Numbered from the stretch's first letter, positions 14,143 through 23,638 are shown. The stretch is 64,000 bases of DNA from Nocardioides ferulae (GCF_003660455.1 NZ_QZVR01000009.1:1-64000); one strand, 5' to 3'. Numbers and translations: made by a program. Notes: generated from the letters alone by a model not told the origin.

Positions 14143-15348
14143 GTGGACCTCGACCGCATCCGATCCGCCTTTCCCGCCCTCGACCTCGGCGTCGCGCACT
14201 TCGACGGCCCGGGCGGCTCCCAGACGCCCCGCCCGGTCGCCGATGCGGTGGCCGCGGCACTCACCGCCGGGCTCGCCAACCGAGGCAGCGTCACCGAGGC
14301 CGAGCGGCGCGCCGACGCGATCGTGGTCGACGCCCGGGCGGCGATGGGCGACCTGCTCGGCGCCGACCCGCGCGGCATCGTCTTCGGGCGCTCCATGACC
14401 CAGCTGACCTTCGACCTGGCCCGCACGCTCGCCGCCGGGTGGGGCCCCGGCGACGAGGTCGTGGTCACCCGGCTCGACCACGACGCCAACATCCGCCCCT
14501 GGGTGCTCGCCGCCGAACGGGCCGGCGCGACCGTGCGCTGGCTCGACTTCGACCCCGCGACCGCCGAGCTCGACGACCTGGAGCCGCTGCTCACCGACCG
14601 CACCCGCCTGGTGGCGTTCACCGCCGCGTCCAACCTGTTCGGCACCCGGCCCGACGTCCGCCGGATGACCGCGGCCGCGCACGCGGCCGGGGCACTGGTG
14701 CACCTGGACGCCGTGCACCTGGTGCCGCACGTGGTCGTCGACCTGGCGGACCTGGGGGTCGACCTGCTCGGCTGCTCGCCGTACAAGTTCCTCGGCCCCC
14801 ACCTCGGCGTCCTCGCCGCCCGGCCCGAGCTGCTCGAGACGCTGCACCCCGACAAGCTGCTGCCCTCGCCCGAGCAGGTGCCGGAGCGCTTCGAGCTGGG
14901 CACCCTGCCCTACGAGCTGCTCGCCGGCGTCACCGCCACCGTCGACTTCATCGCCGGCCTGGCCTCGACCCACCCGGACCGCCGCGCCGCCGTGATCGAG
15001 TCGATGACCGCGGTCGAGACCCACGAGGACGCGCTGCTGGCACGCCTGCTCGGCGGCCTCGGCGAGCTCCCGTCCGTCACCGTGCACGGACGGCCGGCCC
15101 ACCGCACGCCCACGGTGCTCTTCTCCGTCGCCGGGCACACCCCCCGTGCGGTGGCCGGTCACCTCGCCGGCCTCGGCGTGAACGCCCCGGCGAGCCACTT
15201 CTACGCCCTCGAGGCCTCCCACCGCGCCGGACTCGGCGACGACGGCGCCGTGCGGGCCGGGCTCGCGCCGTACTCGACGGCCGAGGACGTCGACCGCCTG
15301 CTCGACGGCGTACGGCGCCTGTCCGACAAGCGGGCGGGACAGCTGTAA
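14143..15348 (+). CDS. Cysteine desulfurase-like PLP enzyme (class V aminotransferase)
   Basis: 401 residues of fold type I. The substrate-binding opening FDGPGGSQTPRPV, the FGRSMTQLTFDLAR helix that binds PLP phosphate, HLDAVHLVPH (Asp that pairs with the pyridine N) and SPYKFLGPHLG (Schiff-base Lys) are present. It resembles the CsdA/SufS-like VC1184 group rather than IscS, and the catalytic Cys loop typical of desulfurases is not evident, so sulfur transfer is uncertain. GTG 14143 has CACGAT 6 nt upstream, a weak leaderless signal. Adjacent ychF is divergent. Confidence 0.8.
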   Translation: MDLDRIRSAFPALDLGVAHFDGPGGSQTPRPVADAVAAALTAGLANRGSVTEAERRADAIVVDARAAMGDLLGADPRGIVFGRSMTQLTFDLARTLAAGWGPGDEVVVTRLDHDANIRPWVLAAERAGATVRWLDFDPATAELDDLEPLLTDRTRLVAFTAASNLFGTRPDVRRMTAAAHAAGALVHLDAVHLVPHVVVDLADLGVDLLGCSPYKFLGPHLGVLAARPELLETLHPDKLLPSPEQVPERFELGTLPYELLAGVTATVDFIAGLASTHPDRRAAVIESMTAVETHEDALLARLLGGLGELPSVTVHGRPAHRTPTVLFSVAGHTPRAVAGHLAGLGVNAPASHFYALEASHRAGLGDDGAVRAGLAPYSTAEDVDRLLDGVRRLSDKRAGQL

Positions 15349-15361
15349 CGCGGCCCGCGGA

Positions 15362-16051
15362 CTAGCTGGCCGCCGCCCCCAGCGGCGCGCGCAGCAGCTC
15401 GGTCGAGCGGGGTGGGCGGCATTCCAGCACCCGCTTCATCACCGAGACCGCGTCGACCTGCCACACCTGGCCGCGCAGGCCCTCGATCGCGGCCACCACG
15501 TCCTCGAGGTACGGCGCGGTGGTGGCGTCGTTGATGGTTCCCACCGGCACCCACGGCCGGAAGGTGCGCCGGTCCAGGAAGAAGCCGAGCCGCTCCACGC
15601 CCTGGTTGATCCCGCCGAACACCGCGCGCAGGCCGTCGACGTCGCCGTCGAAGCTCACCCACACGGCCCGGTCGCCCGGGAACTCCAGGGCCATGGCCCC
15701 GGCGATGCGCACCTCGACGCCGGCCAGCCCCTCCGCCAGCTCGGTGATCGCCCGGCAGAGCCGGTCGACCTCGCTGGTGGTGAGGTTCCCGAAGCTGGAC
15801 AGCGGCAGGTGCAGCTGGTCGGCCGGCACCAGGTCCAGCTGCGGCGCCGGCTCGGCGGGCGCCGGTGGCGCCACGGCCGTCTCGACCCGCGGCCCCCGTG
15901 AACGTGCGAACAGGCCACGGCGCGACGGCGCCCCGGTCGCCGGCATCGGCTGCGGCTCCGGTTCGGGGACGGGCAGCGGCACCTCGGCCACCGCCGCGGC
16001 GATCGCCGCGGCGAGCGGCTCCGGCGGCAGCAGTGCGGCGTGCAGGTGCAT
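15362..16051 (-). CDS. Degenerate 2H-phosphoesterase (2'-5' RNA ligase-like) protein
   Basis: 229 residues. A disordered Pro/Glu linker (about 20-75) precedes a domain with the order of the RNA 2',3'-cyclic phosphodiesterase family: LHLPLSSFGNL, then an amphipathic helix, AVWVSFDGDVDGLRAVF, and RRTFRPWVPVG. Active members carry two H-x-T/S-x motifs. Here the first is HLPL and the second WVPV, so both Thr are Pro and the second His is Trp; catalysis is unlikely. The RBS gaggaggggcc precedes ATG 16051. It is the last gene of an operon with two c-di-GMP proteins, so a nucleotide-binding or regulatory role is possible. Confidence 0.75.
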   Translation of the reverse strand: MHLHAALLPPEPLAAAIAAAVAEVPLPVPEPEPQPMPATGAPSRRGLFARSRGPRVETAVAPPAPAEPAPQLDLVPADQLHLPLSSFGNLTTSEVDRLCRAITELAEGLAGVEVRIAGAMALEFPGDRAVWVSFDGDVDGLRAVFGGINQGVERLGFFLDRRTFRPWVPVGTINDATTAPYLEDVVAAIEGLRGQVWQVDAVSVMKRVLECRPPRSTELLRAPLGAAAS

Positions 16052-16064
16052 GGCCCCTCCTCGT

Positions 16065-16853
16065 TCAGTCCTCGCTCGTGGCCGCGCTCCACCGTGACGG
16101 CGCACCCTCGGCGAGCCAGCGCCCCAGAGCGGCGGCGGACGCGGGGCGTCCGAGCAGGTAGCCCTGGCCGTAAACCCCGAGCGCGGCCAGGTGCTCGGCC
16201 TGCGCCGGCGTCTCGATCCCCTCCGCCACCGTGCGCAACCCGCACCGCTTCGCCAGCGCGACGACGCCGTCCACGATCGCGGTCGACCGCTCCTCGTGGG
16301 GCACGCCCGCCACGAAGGCCCGGTCGATCTTGAGCGTGGTCGCCGGCAGCCGCAGCAGGTAGGTCAGCGTGTCGAAGCCCGTGCCGAAGTCGTCGAGTGC
16401 CAGCGAGACGCCCGCGCGGTCGAGCTCCCACAGCCGCGCGAGCGGTGCCTGGTCGGTGGTCAGCAGCACCGACTCGGTGAGCTCCAGCGACAGCCCGACA
16501 GGGGGCAGGTCCGCGGCGGCCAGGGCTCCCAGCACGTCGTCGACGAAGCCGTCGTCGTGCACCTGGAGGGCGGACACGTTCACGAACACCGGCACCAGTC
16601 TGCCCAGCTCACGTCGCCAGGCTGCCGCCTGCAGCGCGGCCGTCCGCAGGACGCTGCGCCCGAGCGCCAGGATCTGGCCCGTGCGCTCGGCCTCGGCGAC
16701 GACCTGCGCGGCCGAGGCCGGACTGCCCTCGGCGTCACGGAGCCGCAGCAGCGCCTCCGCGGCGACCACCCGGCCGTCCACGAGATCCACGACCGGTTGG
16801 TAGGCGAGCTGCACCTGCTCGCGATCGAGCGCTGCCCGAATCAGCTGCTCCAC
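16065..16853 (-). CDS. Stand-alone EAL-domain c-di-GMP phosphodiesterase
   Basis: 262 residues, essentially only an EAL domain. Residues required for metal and substrate binding are present: AAEALLRL (E-x-L-x-R), FVNVSAL (Asn), LELTESVLL (Glu), LDDFGTGF (Asp-Asp, loop 6), LKIDRAF (Lys), AEGIET (Glu) and YGQGYLLGRP (Gln). It should hydrolyse c-di-GMP to pGpG. GTG 16853 has GGAGGAG 4 nt upstream. It lies 48 bp after the GGDEF-EAL gene and 13 bp before the 2H gene, so the three are probably one transcript. Confidence 0.9.
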   Translation of the reverse strand: MEQLIRAALDREQVQLAYQPVVDLVDGRVVAAEALLRLRDAEGSPASAAQVVAEAERTGQILALGRSVLRTAALQAAAWRRELGRLVPVFVNVSALQVHDDGFVDDVLGALAAADLPPVGLSLELTESVLLTTDQAPLARLWELDRAGVSLALDDFGTGFDTLTYLLRLPATTLKIDRAFVAGVPHEERSTAIVDGVVALAKRCGLRTVAEGIETPAQAEHLAALGVYGQGYLLGRPASAAALGRWLAEGAPSRWSAATSED

Positions 16854-16901
16854 TTTCTCCTCCGTACGTCGGTTGGTCGAACAAGGCTGGCCACGCTGGA
16901 C

Positions 16902-19556
16902 CTAGCCGGTGGTGCTGGAAAGTCGCTCGAGGTCAGCACGCGTGGGCTGGGCGCGGAGTCCGCCGCGCCGTTCCGCCGCGGACTCGACGACACTGGTGAA
17001 GAACTCCGAGACCGGCACCGGCCGTCCGATCCCGAACCCCTGGGCCAGATCGACGCCCTCCTCGCGCACCACCTCGAGGATCCGATCGCTCGTCACGAAC
17101 TCCGCGATGGTCTTCTTGCCCAGGCCGTGGGCCATCTGCACGATCGAGGCCAGGATCGTGCGATCGCGGGAGTCGACGTCACACCCGGCGACGAACTCGC
17201 CGTCGATCTTCACGTAGTCGAACAGCAGGTGCTTGAGGTAGTAGAACGAGCCGAAGCCCGCCCCGAAGTCGTCGAGGGCGAAGCTGCAGCCCAGCTGCGT
17301 CAGCCGCTCCGCGAACCGGCGGGCCTCCTCGATGTGGGCGACGGCGGCGGTCTCGGTGATCTCCAGCACGAGGCCGCGGGGGTCGACGTTGTTGCGGCGC
17401 AACGCCGTGATCAGCTCGGCCTCGACCGCGGGGTCGCCGACCGACCGGCCGGAGAGGTTCACCTCGAGGTGGAAGTCCGGGTCGAAGGACTGCAGGTGCT
17501 CCAGGAGCGCCACGCTGTGCCGGATCACCCAGCGGTCGATCCGGGTGATCAGGTTGGAGCGCTCGGCGACGTAGAGGAACCGGGCCGGCGGGACCAGGTG
17601 GTCTTCCATCCGCATCCGCAGCAGGGCCTCGGCACCGCTGCGCTTCATCGTGTTCACGTCGAGGATCGGCTGCAGGTGCAGCTCGAAGGCGTCCTCGCGC
17701 AGCGCCTGCTCGATCTGGTCGGCCCAGTGCAGCCGGGCCGCCGTGCGGGGGACGTCGAAGCGCGTGGTGTCCAGCGTCGCGTACCGGTCGCGCCCGCCGT
17801 CCTTGGCGTCGTACAGCAGCATGTCGACGCTCGACATCACGTCGCTCACCGTCAGCTTGCTGTGCTTGAGCAACAGCACCCCGATGCTCGCGGTGACCCG
17901 ATGCTGGGCCCCGTCCAAGGTGGAGACCTCCTCGCGGACCGCCTCGACCAGGTCGCGCGCGGTGAGCTCGGCCCCGACCGCGTCGGCCTCGGGCAGCAGC
18001 ACGGCGAACTCGTCGCCGCCGAGCCTGGCCACCAGGTCGGTGGCGCGCAGCCGACGACGCAGGAGGTCGCCGAGCATCACGATGAGCTGGTCGCCGGCGG
18101 GGTGCCCGAGGGTGTCGTTGACCTCCTTGAAATGGTCGAGGTCGAGCATCATCACCGCGCCCCGGGCGCCGTAGCGCTGGCACCGGTCCAGGTGCCGCTC
18201 CAGCTCCTCCTCGAACCGCCGGCGGTTGGTCAGGCCGGTCAACGGGTCGTGGTTGGCCAGGAAGGTCAACCGGTTCTCGTAGCGCTCCTGCTCCGACATG
18301 TCCACGAAGTGCATGAGCACCGCGTCGCCGTCGAGGCCGCTGCCGGCCTGGCCCTCGGAGTCGTCGGCGGGCATCAGCGAGCTCGACACCGCCACCGGAC
18401 AGGGGTCGCCGGCGGCACTGCGCAGCGACCAGCGGCTCTGCGCCCGGTTGCCGCTCGACAGCACCCGGTCGAGGTGCTCCTGGACGATCTCGCCGGCACC
18501 CTTCTCGACCAGCTCGGTGAGCGGCTGCCCGACCAGCACGTCCTCGCTGACGCCGGCCAGGTGGCACAGGGCGGGGTTGGCCCGGTGGACGACACCGTCG
18601 GGGGTCAGCACGGCGATGCCGTGCGGCGACTCGCTGAAGAAGCGCTCCGCGCGGTCGCGCTCGCGGGCGACCTGCCGGGCCCGTTGCCGCTCGCGAGAGA
18701 CGTCACGTGCGAGCAGCAGCACCTCACGGTGCCCCGACTCCTCGTCGTCACTGCTGACGATGGGGCTGACCAGCACCTCCTGGTCGTGGCCGTTGGCGGT
18801 CGAGGTGAGCTCGGCACCGACCAGGTCGCCCTCGATCGCCTTGCTCACCAGCCGGCGCACGATCGGCAGGTTGCGGGAGCTGGCGAACTCGGAGAAGTTC
18901 TGCCCCTCGGCATCGCGCAGCCCCACCGCCCAGGCGCCACTGCCGGCGACGAGGCCGATCTGGAGGTCCTCGTCGAGGGTGACCAGCGCCGTCTCGGGGA
19001 TGGTGTCGACGACGAACCGCCATCGCGCGTTGGCCTGCTCGAGCTCGCGCGAGAGCGCCGAGTGCCGGTCCCGGTCGATCCGCCACCGCACCACCACGTC
19101 CTGCACGGCCGGACCGACCAGCAGTGTGATCGCGCCCCACAGGACCGCCCGGGCGACACCGGCCGCGTCGTAGTCGGCCGGTGTCAGGACGGCGGGGGTC
19201 AACAGCAGGACGACGGTGAGCACCGCGACCAGCAGCAGATCGCGGCGGCGGCCGAACAGCGCGCACCACAGCACCGGCACGGCCACCAGCGGCAGCAGCG
19301 GCGAGGCGGGGCCACCGGTGGCGTGGAAGATCGCCGCGAGGCCGCTGGAGATCAGCACCACGAGCGTCGGCTCCAGCCAGGTGCGTCGCCGGCTGCGCAG
19401 GGTGCGGAGGAACAGCACCCCCGCGACACCGAGCAGGACCAGCGCGAGGACGGCCGACGCGGCGTGCACCTGGTACTGAGGCAGCAGCATCATGCCCAGA
19501 CCGATCGCCAGGCAGGCGGCGAAGGGCGCCGCACCACGCAGTCCGGGACGTTCCAC
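16902..19556 (-). CDS. Membrane-bound PAS-GGDEF-EAL c-di-GMP turnover protein
   Basis: 884 residues: five or six membrane helices (about 8-160), two PAS-like regions (about 180-290 and 300-420), GGDEF (about 440-600) and EAL (about 620-870). The diguanylate cyclase motif LGGDEF is intact, with an RATD inhibitory I-site 5 residues before it. In the EAL domain GAEALLRM, LEITET, LDDFGAGF, VKIDGEF and QGFGIGRP are intact, while the usual EGVE is AEFVT but keeps its Glu. Both activities are plausible. No Shine-Dalgarno precedes GTG 19556, so the start is less certain, though it places the first helix correctly. Confidence 0.9.
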   Translation of the reverse strand: MERPGLRGAAPFAACLAIGLGMMLLPQYQVHAASAVLALVLLGVAGVLFLRTLRSRRRTWLEPTLVVLISSGLAAIFHATGGPASPLLPLVAVPVLWCALFGRRRDLLLVAVLTVVLLLTPAVLTPADYDAAGVARAVLWGAITLLVGPAVQDVVVRWRIDRDRHSALSRELEQANARWRFVVDTIPETALVTLDEDLQIGLVAGSGAWAVGLRDAEGQNFSEFASSRNLPIVRRLVSKAIEGDLVGAELTSTANGHDQEVLVSPIVSSDDEESGHREVLLLARDVSRERQRARQVARERDRAERFFSESPHGIAVLTPDGVVHRANPALCHLAGVSEDVLVGQPLTELVEKGAGEIVQEHLDRVLSSGNRAQSRWSLRSAAGDPCPVAVSSSLMPADDSEGQAGSGLDGDAVLMHFVDMSEQERYENRLTFLANHDPLTGLTNRRRFEEELERHLDRCQRYGARGAVMMLDLDHFKEVNDTLGHPAGDQLIVMLGDLLRRRLRATDLVARLGGDEFAVLLPEADAVGAELTARDLVEAVREEVSTLDGAQHRVTASIGVLLLKHSKLTVSDVMSSVDMLLYDAKDGGRDRYATLDTTRFDVPRTAARLHWADQIEQALREDAFELHLQPILDVNTMKRSGAEALLRMRMEDHLVPPARFLYVAERSNLITRIDRWVIRHSVALLEHLQSFDPDFHLEVNLSGRSVGDPAVEAELITALRRNNVDPRGLVLEITETAAVAHIEEARRFAERLTQLGCSFALDDFGAGFGSFYYLKHLLFDYVKIDGEFVAGCDVDSRDRTILASIVQMAHGLGKKTIAEFVTSDRILEVVREEGVDLAQGFGIGRPVPVSEFFTSVVESAAERRGGLRAQPTRADLERLSSTTG

Positions 19557-19632
19557 GAGGAGGGGATCGGCCGGTCGCGGCCCGACCTTTGCCTGTTGGG
19601 CGACCCGTCGTCGGACCGTCGGCGCTCCCTCC

Positions 19633-19638
19633 TAGGGT
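19633..19638 (+). promoter_or_regulatory. -10 box of xthA (leaderless)
   Basis: TAGGGT ends 6 nt before GTG 19645. Confidence 0.5.
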
Positions 19639-19644
19639 GGTCTG

Positions 19645-20421
19645 GTGCGGATCGCCACCTGGAACGTCAACTCCCTGCGCTCGCGGATCGGCCGGGTCGA
19701 GGCCTTCCTGGAGCGCCACGACGTCGACGTGCTCGCGCTGCAGGAGACCAAGGCCCGCGAGGACCAGCTGCCATTGATGGGCCTCCAGTCGATGGGCTAC
19801 GAGGTGGCGGCCTGCGGCACCAACCAGTGGAACGGTGTGGCGCTGGTGAGCCGGGTCGGGCTCGACGACGTCGAAGTGGGCTTCCCGGGCATGCCCGGGT
19901 GGGGCGACCCGGTCGCCGCCGAGTCGCGGGCGATCGGCGCGACGTGTGGCGGGGTCCGGGTGTGGTCGCTCTACGTGCCCAACGGGCGCAAGCCCGACGA
20001 CCCGCACTACGTCTACAAGCTCGACTGGCTGGCCCGGCTCCACGACGTCGCGACCGACTGGGTGGAGGGGCCCACGGCGCTGGTCGGCGACTGGAACATC
20101 GCCCCCCGCGACGAGGACGTCTTCGACATGGCCCAGTTCGCGCGCTCGACCCATGTCACCCCGCCGGAGCGGGCCGCCTTCCAGGCCTTCCTCGACAGCG
20201 GGTACGTCGACGTCGTGCGGCCGCACGCGCCGGGCCCGGAGGTCTACACCTACTGGGACTACTACCGGCAGCGCTACGAGCGCAATCGCGGGCTGCGCAT
20301 CGACTTCGTGCTCGGCTCCCCCGCGTTCGCGGCCCGGGTGACGCACGCGTTCATCGACCGCGAGGAGCGGGCCGGCACCGGCGCCTCCGACCACGCACCG
20401 GTGGTCGTCGACGTCGTCTGA
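19645..20421 (+). CDS. xthA: Exodeoxyribonuclease III / AP endonuclease
   Basis: 258 residues of the ExoIII family. Motifs in order: RIATWNVNSLRSR, LALQETKA (metal-binding Glu), WSLYVPNG, ALVGDWNIAP (Asp-Asn), RIDFVLGSP and ASDHAPVVVD (catalytic Asp-His). It cleaves abasic sites and trims 3' ends in base excision repair. GTG 19645 follows a TAGGGT box. The gene is divergent from the c-di-GMP operon and 47 bp upstream of rmuC, another DNA-maintenance gene. Confidence 0.93.
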   Translation: MRIATWNVNSLRSRIGRVEAFLERHDVDVLALQETKAREDQLPLMGLQSMGYEVAACGTNQWNGVALVSRVGLDDVEVGFPGMPGWGDPVAAESRAIGATCGGVRVWSLYVPNGRKPDDPHYVYKLDWLARLHDVATDWVEGPTALVGDWNIAPRDEDVFDMAQFARSTHVTPPERAAFQAFLDSGYVDVVRPHAPGPEVYTYWDYYRQRYERNRGLRIDFVLGSPAFAARVTHAFIDREERAGTGASDHAPVVVDVV

Positions 20422-20468
20422 CCTCCCCGGGCGGGCTCGATGTCGGTGGTTGCGGCGATGCTGGCCGC

Positions 20469-21566
20469 ATGGAGACGACCACGTTCTGGGCCCTGGTGAC
20501 CTGCCTGCTGCTCGGGGCTGCCCTCGGCGGCGTCGCCGGCGCGCTCTGGGGGCGCTCCCGGCCCGGCGGTGAGGACCGGATCGTCCGCGCCCTGGAGCAG
20601 CGGGCCGCCGACCACGCGGTGGTGCGGGAGGGGCTGGCCCGGCTCGGCGACACGATGCGCGACCTGGAGCACAACCGGGTGGCCTGGCAGAGCCAGTTCG
20701 CCCAGCAGGTCGACGACATGCGCCACACCACCGACACGCTGCGCCGCGAGACCCGGTCGCTCTCGACGGCGCTCCGCAAGCCGCAGGTGCGCGGCCGCTG
20801 GGGCGAGCTGCACCTGCGCCGCGCCGTCGAGCTGGCCGGGCTGGTCGATCGCTGTGACTTCTCCGAGCAGGTCCGCCTCGACGACGGCGCCCGCCGCCCC
20901 GACCTGGTCGTGCACCTGGTGGGCGGCCGGTGCCTGGTCGTCGACGCCAAGGTCCCCCTCGACGCCTACCTCGACGCCACCGCCAGCGACGACGACGACC
21001 TCCACGCCCACCACCTCGCCCGCCACGCCCGTCAGGTGCGCGGCCACATCGACACGCTCGCGGCGAAGGCCTACTGGCGGTCGCTGCCCGAGACTCCCGA
21101 GTTCGTGGTGCTGTTCGTGCCCGCCGAGTCGTTCCTGGCCGCCGCCCTCGAGACCGACTCCGCCCTCATCGAGTACGCCGCGGAGCGCCAGGTCGTGCTC
21201 GCCACCCCCACCACGCTGATCGCGCTGCTGCGCACGGTCGCCCACGGCTGGAGTCACGAGGCCCTCGCCGACCAGGCGCGCGAGGTGCACCGGCTGGGTC
21301 GCGACCTCCACGCGCGGCTCGGCACCCTGTCGGGCCACCTCGACGCGGTCGGGCGAAGCCTGAACGCCGCCGTCGGTCACTACAACGCGACGGTCGGCTC
21401 CCTGGAGTCGCGGGTGCTGGTGGCGGCCCGCCGCTTCGACGACCTCGGCGTCACCGACGCCGGTGTCGACGGACGCCTCGACGCCCCACGCTCGGTGGAG
21501 CTGCGCGCCGTCGACCGGCGCGCCGCCCCCGACGTCCCCGACGGCGGCTCTACGGTGGCGTCGTGA
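20469..21566 (+). CDS. rmuC: DNA recombination protein RmuC
   Basis: 365 residues. One N-terminal membrane helix (about 7-28, TCLLLGAALGGVAGALWG), a coiled-coil segment (about 40-105), and the RmuC nuclease-like core: VRGRWGELHLRRAVELAG, VVDAKVPLDAYLDA (Asp-x-Lys) and FVPAESFLAAA. RmuC limits inversions between short inverted repeats. ATG 20469 was chosen because it opens on the membrane helix; a GATGCT hexamer 6 nt upstream may be the -10. Its TGA overlaps the GTG of the next gene. Confidence 0.9.
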   Translation: METTTFWALVTCLLLGAALGGVAGALWGRSRPGGEDRIVRALEQRAADHAVVREGLARLGDTMRDLEHNRVAWQSQFAQQVDDMRHTTDTLRRETRSLSTALRKPQVRGRWGELHLRRAVELAGLVDRCDFSEQVRLDDGARRPDLVVHLVGGRCLVVDAKVPLDAYLDATASDDDDLHAHHLARHARQVRGHIDTLAAKAYWRSLPETPEFVVLFVPAESFLAAALETDSALIEYAAERQVVLATPTTLIALLRTVAHGWSHEALADQAREVHRLGRDLHARLGTLSGHLDAVGRSLNAAVGHYNATVGSLESRVLVAARRFDDLGVTDAGVDGRLDAPRSVELRAVDRRAAPDVPDGGSTVAS

Positions 21567-21976
21567 GCGAGGTGCACAGCCACCAGCAGCGGACCCTCTG
21601 GGAGGAGGGCCGGGCGAGCGCGCGCGAGGTGGTCACCCTCGGCGTGGCGGTCGCGCTCAGTCTCGCGGCTCTCGACCTGCTGCTCTTCGGCCAGCTCACC
21701 GTGCTGTTCGACCTGGCCTTCGTCGCGCTCAGCGTCGGGCTGGCCCTGGCGGTGCGCCCACGCGACTTCTTCACCGTCGGCGTGCTGCCGCCGCTGCTGA
21801 TGCTCGGGCTGTTCGTGCTGCTCGGCGCCACCGACCCGGGCACGATCGCCCGCGCCGAGGACGGCGTCGTCCAGGCCGTGGTCTCCGGACTGTCGCACCA
21901 CAGCGCCGCCCTGGTGGTCGGCTATCTGCTCTGTCTCGGCGTGCTGGCCCTGCGCCACCAGGTGGCCAACCGCTGA
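21563..21976 (+). CDS. DUF6542-like membrane protein
   Basis: 137 residues with four hydrophobic segments (about 25-42, 45-63, 70-86 and 112-130) after a short charged N-terminus. The pattern VALSLAALDLLLFG, then VRPRDFFTVGVLPPLLML resembles actinobacterial DUF6542 proteins often next to rmuC or ychF; function unknown. The GTG overlaps the rmuC stop (GTGA), so it is co-translated. Confidence 0.75.
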   Translation: MSEVHSHQQRTLWEEGRASAREVVTLGVAVALSLAALDLLLFGQLTVLFDLAFVALSVGLALAVRPRDFFTVGVLPPLLMLGLFVLLGATDPGTIARAEDGVVQAVVSGLSHHSAALVVGYLLCLGVLALRHQVANR

Positions 21977-21988
21977 CTCCGTCCCCGG

Positions 21989-22615
21989 CTACTCGGCCCC
22001 GAACCGGTCCGGGTCGCCGGCACCGCGGCGGACCACCTCGGGGGTGGCCTCCGACCAGTCAACGACCGTGGTCGGCTCCGCCGGCACGTCGCCCGCCTCG
22101 ACCACGACGTCGACCTCGTGGTCGAGGTCCTCCTTGATCTCCCAGCCCATCGTGCGCGGCTCCGACTCGCCGGGCAGGATCAGCGAGCTGGTGAGCAGTG
22201 GCTCGCCGTGCAGCTCGAGCAGGGCCTGGTCGAAGACGTGGTCGGGGATGCGCACCCCGACCGTGCGCTTCTTGGGGTGCAGGAGCCGCCGCGGCACCTC
22301 CGGGGTGGCCGGGAGGATGAACGTGTAGGGCCCCGGCGTCGCGGCCCGGATGGCCCGGAACGCGGCGTTGTCGACCTTGACCAGCTGGCCGAGCTGGGAG
22401 AAGTCGCGACACATCAGGGTGAAGTGGTGGCGGTCGTCGAGCCCGCGGATGCGCAGGATCCGGTCGCGCCCGTCGCGGTTGCCGATCCGGCAGCCCAGCG
22501 CATAGCCGGAGTCGGTCGGGTAGGCGATCAACGCGTCGTCGCGCAGGGCGTCGACGACCTGCTGCAACAGCCGGGGCTGGGGGTTGTCGGGGTGGATGTC
22601 GAGGAAGCGGGCCAC
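21989..22615 (-). CDS. YciO/YrdC/Sua5-family threonylcarbamoyladenylate synthase-like protein
   Basis: 208 residues with a single YrdC domain: [18 protein letters not shown] (nucleotide-binding strand), [18 protein letters not shown], a [10 protein letters not shown] segment (R/K-x-P-G-P-x-T equivalent) and [19 protein letters not shown] and the KKRTVG loop point to the YciO branch, whose role in tRNA t6A synthesis is less certain than that of TsaC. GTG 22615 lies 6 nt after a TAGAGT box. ispH is the next gene on the same strand, upstream. Confidence 0.85.
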   Translation of the reverse strand: MARFLDIHPDNPQPRLLQQVVDALRDDALIAYPTDSGYALGCRIGNRDGRDRILRIRGLDDRHHFTLMCRDFSQLGQLVKVDNAAFRAIRAATPGPYTFILPATPEVPRRLLHPKKRTVGVRIPDHVFDQALLELHGEPLLTSSLILPGESEPRTMGWEIKEDLDHEVDVVVEAGDVPAEPTTVVDWSEATPEVVRRGAGDPDRFGAE

Positions 22616-22621
22616 GACCCC

Positions 22622-22627
22622 ACTCTA
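22622..22627 (-). promoter_or_regulatory. -10 box of the yciO-type gene (leaderless)
   Basis: TAGAGT on the minus strand, 6 nt before GTG 22615, in the short gap after ispH. Confidence 0.45.
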
Positions 22628-22630
22628 GGG

Positions 22631-23632
22631 TCAGGAGCGGCCGGCGGCCTTGAGGTCGCGGCGCAGCTCCTTGGGCAGGGCGAAGATGAGCGACTCCTCG
22701 GCGGTCTGCACCGCACGCGCGTCGGGGTAGCCGCGCTCGGCGAGGAACGAGAGCACCCCCTCCACCAGCGCCTCCGGGACGCTGGCGCCGGAGGTGACGC
22801 TGACCGTGCGGACGCCCTCGAGCCAGGACTCCTGGATCTCGGAGGCGTCGTCGACGCGGTAGGAGGTGCGCGCCCCCGCCTCGAGGGCGACCTCGACCAG
22901 GCGCACGGAGTTCGAGGAGTTGCCCGAGCCGACCACGATCACCAGGTCGGAGTCGCGGGCGATCTCCTTCACGGCCAGCTGACGGTTCTGGGTGGCGTAG
23001 CAGATGTCGTCGCTCGGCGGGTCGAGCAGCGCGGGGAACCGCTCGCGGATGGCGGCCACGGTCTCGAGTGTCTCGTCGACCGACAGCGTGGTCTGGGAGA
23101 GCCAGGCCACCCGCTCGGGGTCACGGACCACGATGTCGGCGACGTCGGCGGGGCTCTGCACCAGCTGGATGTGCCCGGGAGCCTCGCCGGCGGTGCCCTC
23201 GACCTCCTCGTGCCCCTCGTGGCCGATCAGCAGGATGTCGTAGTCCTCGGCGGCGAACCGCTTGGCCTCGTGGTGCACCTTGGTGACCAGCGGGCAGGTG
23301 GCGTCGATGGTCTTCAGCGACCGCTCCTCGGCCTGGCGGTGCACCTCGGGCGAGACGCCGTGGGCGGAGAAGACGACCGTCTGCCCCGCCGGCACCTCGT
23401 CGAGCTCCTCGACGAAGATCGCGCCACGCGACTCGAGGTCGGAGACGACGTGCTTGTTGTGCACGATCTGCTTGCGCACGTAGACCGGGGCACCGTAGAG
23501 CTCGAGCGCCTTCTCGACGGTGACCACGGCCCGGTCGACGCCGGCGCAGTAGCCGCGGGGCGCCGCGAGCAGGACGGCGCGATCGGCCTCCTCGACGGAG
23601 AGGACCGGGGGCGTGCCGAGGTCGATGGTCAT
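22631..23632 (-). CDS. ispH: 4-hydroxy-3-methylbut-2-enyl diphosphate reductase
   Basis: 333 residues. The three Cys that hold the 4Fe-4S cluster are in [11 protein letters not shown] (Cys29), [11 protein letters not shown] and [19 protein letters not shown] (His), [17 protein letters not shown] and the S-x-N substrate motif GSGNSSNS are also present. It performs the last step of the MEP pathway, giving IPP and DMAPP, which feed the uppS product further along this window. ATG 23632 follows a TAGACT box by 6 nt. Confidence 0.97.
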   Translation of the reverse strand: MTIDLGTPPVLSVEEADRAVLLAAPRGYCAGVDRAVVTVEKALELYGAPVYVRKQIVHNKHVVSDLESRGAIFVEELDEVPAGQTVVFSAHGVSPEVHRQAEERSLKTIDATCPLVTKVHHEAKRFAAEDYDILLIGHEGHEEVEGTAGEAPGHIQLVQSPADVADIVVRDPERVAWLSQTTLSVDETLETVAAIRERFPALLDPPSDDICYATQNRQLAVKEIARDSDLVIVVGSGNSSNSVRLVEVALEAGARTSYRVDDASEIQESWLEGVRTVSVTSGASVPEALVEGVLSFLAERGYPDARAVQTAEESLIFALPKELRRDLKAAGRS

Positions 23633-23638
23633 GGGCTC

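Noticed and set aside
14143..15348. Housekeeping IscS/SufS cysteine desulfurase
   Set aside because: No suf or isc genes are adjacent and the catalytic Cys loop is not evident, so only a cysteine desulfurase-like call is made.
16191..21566. A very long plus-strand open frame (1791 codons) across the c-di-GMP genes and xthA/rmuC
   Set aside because: Most of it is antisense or out-of-frame reading of the minus-strand GGDEF-EAL and EAL genes, with Arg/Gln/His-rich low-complexity composition. Only its end, the rmuC frame from 20469, is real.
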